NCBI GenBank assembly: GCA_046290675.1
Contig: JBKAHA010000006.1
Location: 310,001-374,000, forward strand
DNA from: Aureliella sp046290675
Lineage (GTDB): Bacteria; Planctomycetota; Planctomycetia; Pirellulales; Pirellulaceae
Direction: 5' to 3'
Length of the DNA: 64,000 bases
The notes below the pieces were generated by a model. The model ran no database searches. It was not told where the DNA came from and saw nothing but the letters and a program-made list of their open reading frames with translations. Positions 61,654-64,000 of this stretch are shown piece by piece; the first letter of the stretch is position 1; each line of letters begins with the position of its first letter. The position numbers and the translations under genes were made by a program.

Positions 61654-62058
61654 TTGCAACTGTCCGACAAAGACAAGGTTGAGTGGGCTAGTTCCATCTC
61701 GCGTTTCACGGTTGCCTTCATTTGGGTCTATCACGGCCTGGTTCCGAAGCTATGGTTGCAACACGCGACGGAACTGAAGCTGATCCGCAATGCTCCGCTT
61801 CCCATCGACCCTGACTGGGCGATGGCGATCGCCGGGATGGCCGAAGTGATCCTTGGCTGCTGGATTATGGTGTATCGGAACTCCTTGCTGCCGATCTATT
61901 TTTCGATCGCCGCCTTCTTGGTCCTCTTGAGCGGCGCCGCTGCCACAACGCCGGATATTTTGGGGGCAGCATTCAATCCTGTCTCCTTGAGTGTTGCTGC
62001 GATTGCGTTGGGCTGCGTGCATATCTTGCTCGAAAAATCGAGCTCCAACTCGGACTAG
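61654..62058 (+). CDS. DoxX-like small membrane protein
   Basis: 134 residues from a TTG at 61654, with AGGAG 8 bases upstream. Four hydrophobic segments, with FTVAFIWVYHGLVPKLW early on and GMAEVILGCWIMVYRNSLLP in the middle, give the DoxX/DoxX-like pattern. The family is linked to quinone or redox functions in some members, but most are uncharacterised. The last 8 residues are polar (EKSSSNSD). It lies 110 bp after mutL on the same strand; a functional link is not implied. Confidence 0.75.
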   Translation: MQLSDKDKVEWASSISRFTVAFIWVYHGLVPKLWLQHATELKLIRNAPLPIDPDWAMAIAGMAEVILGCWIMVYRNSLLPIYFSIAAFLVLLSGAAATTPDILGAAFNPVSLSVAAIALGCVHILLEKSSSNSD

Positions 62059-62271
62059 GTTTCGTTTCGATGTGCTTCAATTGGCATGAGCCCCATTCCA
62101 AGGGCCAGTTGATATTTCGGCGGTGTCTCGCGCTGATCGGGCAAGTGGATAGCCGGTTTGCTCGGATTGCCCTGCCCTTGTGCATCCGATGCGGATCGCG
62201 AATATAGTCGGATGAGCCTTGAAGCGTTCGGCTGGGAGCTTTCGCCTGAATTGGAATGAGGAACCATCTTG

Positions 62272-64000
62272 ATGCGGCATCGATTAGCAATGTGGTCTGC
62301 GGCAACTTGTGCTGCGATCGTTCAATTTGCGGCAGTGTGTCTGGGAATCATCGGCTTCGCGTCACTTCGCCATGAAGTTTACGCACAACAGCCTTCTGCT
62401 TCGCCTGCGTGGAAGCCCTCGGAGGGTGCAATTTCTGCAGCTGGCATGATTCGCGACAGTGTGTTTCGAAGCCACATTCGATTCCTGGCTGACGATCTGT
62501 TGGAAGGTCGCGGTCCGGGAACACGTGGCGATGCTTTGGCTCAGCTATACATTCGAACACAGCTTGAGGCGTTGGGTTTGTCCCCGGGTGCCGGTGGCGA
62601 GAGCTGGACTCAAGACGTTCCTTTGGTCGGAGTTTCAACATCACCGCCGACCAGTGTCGAGTTTCGCGGTGAGGGAAAGAAAGTCGTACTCAATCATCAT
62701 GACGACATGATGCTCGTAAGCGGGAAACCGGTTAGCGAGACGATCACAGTGAGCGGTGATCTTGTCTTTGTGGGATATGGGATTCAAGCACCAGAGTACG
62801 ATTGGGATGACTTTAAAGGAATGGACATGACCGGAAAGATTCTGGTCATCATGAATAATGATCCCGAAGATCGCCCCGACCTATTTGGTGGACGCAAGCG
62901 TTTGTATTACGGTCGCTGGGACTATAAGTATGCGAAAGCAGCCGAAATTGGTGCTGCTGGAGCTCTGATCATCCACACCACGCCGTCTGCCGGATATCCC
63001 TTCCAGGTAGTTCAGACGTCGTGGGCTGGAGAGGAGTTTGGGTTGGCTAGCGACGAGGGGGCTCGGACTGACTTCAACGGCTGGTTAACCGAGGACGCTA
63101 CGAAACGCGTGTTGAGCCTGACCGAAAACGATCTTGAGCAGTTACGGCAAGCAGCTCAGTCGCGAGATTTTCGACCCGTTGAACTTGGGGTCAACACAAC
63201 GGTTTCGCTGACTTCTCTGGCTCGGCCAAAACAAACGAGAAATGTGATCGGAGTGTTGCCCGGGAGTGATCCCGTTCTCAAGGACGAGTATGTCGTCTTC
63301 ACCGCACATCATGATCATATCGGGCTCGCGGCCGAGCGCGACGAAACCGGTGATCATATTTACAACGGCGCGATCGACAACGCTTCGGGTACTGCAGCTT
63401 TGCTGACCATTGCCGAGGCGTTTACCCATCTTGAGCAACGTCCGAAACGCTCGATACTGTTTGCGTTTGTTGGTGCAGAGGAACAAGGTTTGTTGGGTTC
63501 GAAGCACTTAGCTCAGAACCCGCCAATACCAGCTGGATACATGTCGGCTGTGCTGAATATTGACGGCATTAACTTTCTCGGCCGAACCCATGATCTGAGT
63601 ATCGTTGGGAGTGGGAAATCGGATCTGGATAGTTTGGTCAATTCGGTGGCGGGTTGGCAAAGTCGAACCGTTGTTCCAGATCCGAATCCGGAACAAGGCT
63701 ACTACTATCGGTCTGACCAATTCAGCCTCGCTCAAATAGGTGTCCCCGGCGTTTACCTTGACAGCGGAATGAACTTCGTGGGGCGTCCAGACGGATGGGG
63801 TAAGCAGATATTCGATGACTGGATCGAGAAGACTTACCACCAGCCAAGCGACGAGTACGATGACAGCTGGAATTTAGAGGGTGCCATCGAAGATGCACAG
63901 CTTTTGATGCACGTGGCCATTGAAGTTGCGAACCAAGAGGAAATGGCAAGCTGGACGCCAGGTGACGAATTTGAGCTCGCGCGGAAACGGGCGTTGGTGG
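62272..64000 (+). CDS. Secreted M28 family metallopeptidase with PA domain (cut by the window edge)
   Basis: The frame is open from the ATG at 62272 to the window end, giving 576 residues so far. GAGGAA lies about 11 bases upstream. Residues 1-45 include a signal peptide (AATCAAIVQFAAVCLGIIGF). A PA-type insert holds VFVGYGIQAPEYDWDDF and GAAGALIIHT. The M28 zinc site is intact: TAHHDHIG, NGAIDNASGTAALL, FVGAEEQGLLGS, VLNIDGINF and YHQPSDEYD supply the His/Asp/Glu ligands and the catalytic Glu. Relatives are aminopeptidases or glutamate carboxypeptidase-like. The end is missing. Confidence 0.9.
   Translation, partial: MRHRLAMWSAATCAAIVQFAAVCLGIIGFASLRHEVYAQQPSASPAWKPSEGAISAAGMIRDSVFRSHIRFLADDLLEGRGPGTRGDALAQLYIRTQLEALGLSPGAGGESWTQDVPLVGVSTSPPTSVEFRGEGKKVVLNHHDDMMLVSGKPVSETITVSGDLVFVGYGIQAPEYDWDDFKGMDMTGKILVIMNNDPEDRPDLFGGRKRLYYGRWDYKYAKAAEIGAAGALIIHTTPSAGYPFQVVQTSWAGEEFGLASDEGARTDFNGWLTEDATKRVLSLTENDLEQLRQAAQSRDFRPVELGVNTTVSLTSLARPKQTRNVIGVLPGSDPVLKDEYVVFTAHHDHIGLAAERDETGDHIYNGAIDNASGTAALLTIAEAFTHLEQRPKRSILFAFVGAEEQGLLGSKHLAQNPPIPAGYMSAVLNIDGINFLGRTHDLSIVGSGKSDLDSLVNSVAGWQSRTVVPDPNPEQGYYYRSDQFSLAQIGVPGVYLDSGMNFVGRPDGWGKQIFDDWIEKTYHQPSDEYDDSWNLEGAIEDAQLLMHVAIEVANQEEMASWTPGDEFELARKRALV

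Overview
The window looks like a chromosome segment of a planctomycete, most likely in or near the Pirellulaceae. The markers are two DUF1559 proteins with pseudopilin-type N-termini, an ECF sigma factor with a long C-terminal extension, a secreted sulfatase, two large secreted proteins with LEPR-XLL-type N-terminal motifs, SdrD B-like domains, and wide intergenic regions with degenerate repeats. These assignments come from reading the translations and recalling family features; no database search was run.

Layout. 1-5.5 kb: the edge of a short-chain dehydrogenase (-), a group II PLP decarboxylase (+), and a 1174-residue leucine-rich-repeat protein (+) preceded by a perfect 20-bp palindrome. 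5.7-9.4 kb (-): an SMC-like ATPase ending in two DUF4332 domains joined by an Arg/Ser-rich linker. 10.3-15.9 kb (+): three genes coding for an HlyD-type adaptor, a GAF/HlyD membrane protein, and a protein combining a PqqD-like region, an M50 protease core and an HlyD-like region. 16.2-31.4 kb (+): one 5064-residue secreted protein (LEPR-XLL motif, Ig/cadherin-like domains, FG-GAP repeats, LamG, SdrD B, RHS/YD repeats and a unique 199-residue tip), then a small lipoprotein and, convergent, a second LEPR-like secreted protein. 35.4-41.8 kb: the ECF sigma factor (+) and a minus-strand run of an unknown membrane protein, two DUF1559 proteins and a lipoprotein, with three clear terminators in the region.

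42.3-47.8 kb (-): a Tat-exported GMC oxidoreductase with a ferredoxin-like cysteine motif, a DUF1805 protein, a ThuA-like protein and acetyl-CoA synthetase; the last three look like an operon. 48.2-53.7 kb: an SDR and a PilZ protein (+), the protein-arginine kinase pair mcsA-mcsB (-), and trpE (+). 53.9-64 kb: an unknown membrane protein (-), a sulfatase with a small membrane protein (+), aroH (-), a sigma-54 response regulator (+), mutL (+), a DoxX-like protein (+) and an M28 peptidase cut by the right edge (+).

The most interesting unit is 10.3-35 kb. Three envelope genes, one of them combining a possible leader-binding fold, an intramembrane protease and an adaptor, sit directly upstream of a giant LEPR-XLL protein, with a second LEPR-like protein just beyond. 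A dedicated processing and export route for this protein class is a reasonable but unproven hypothesis. No tRNA, rRNA, CRISPR array or insertion sequence was recognised.
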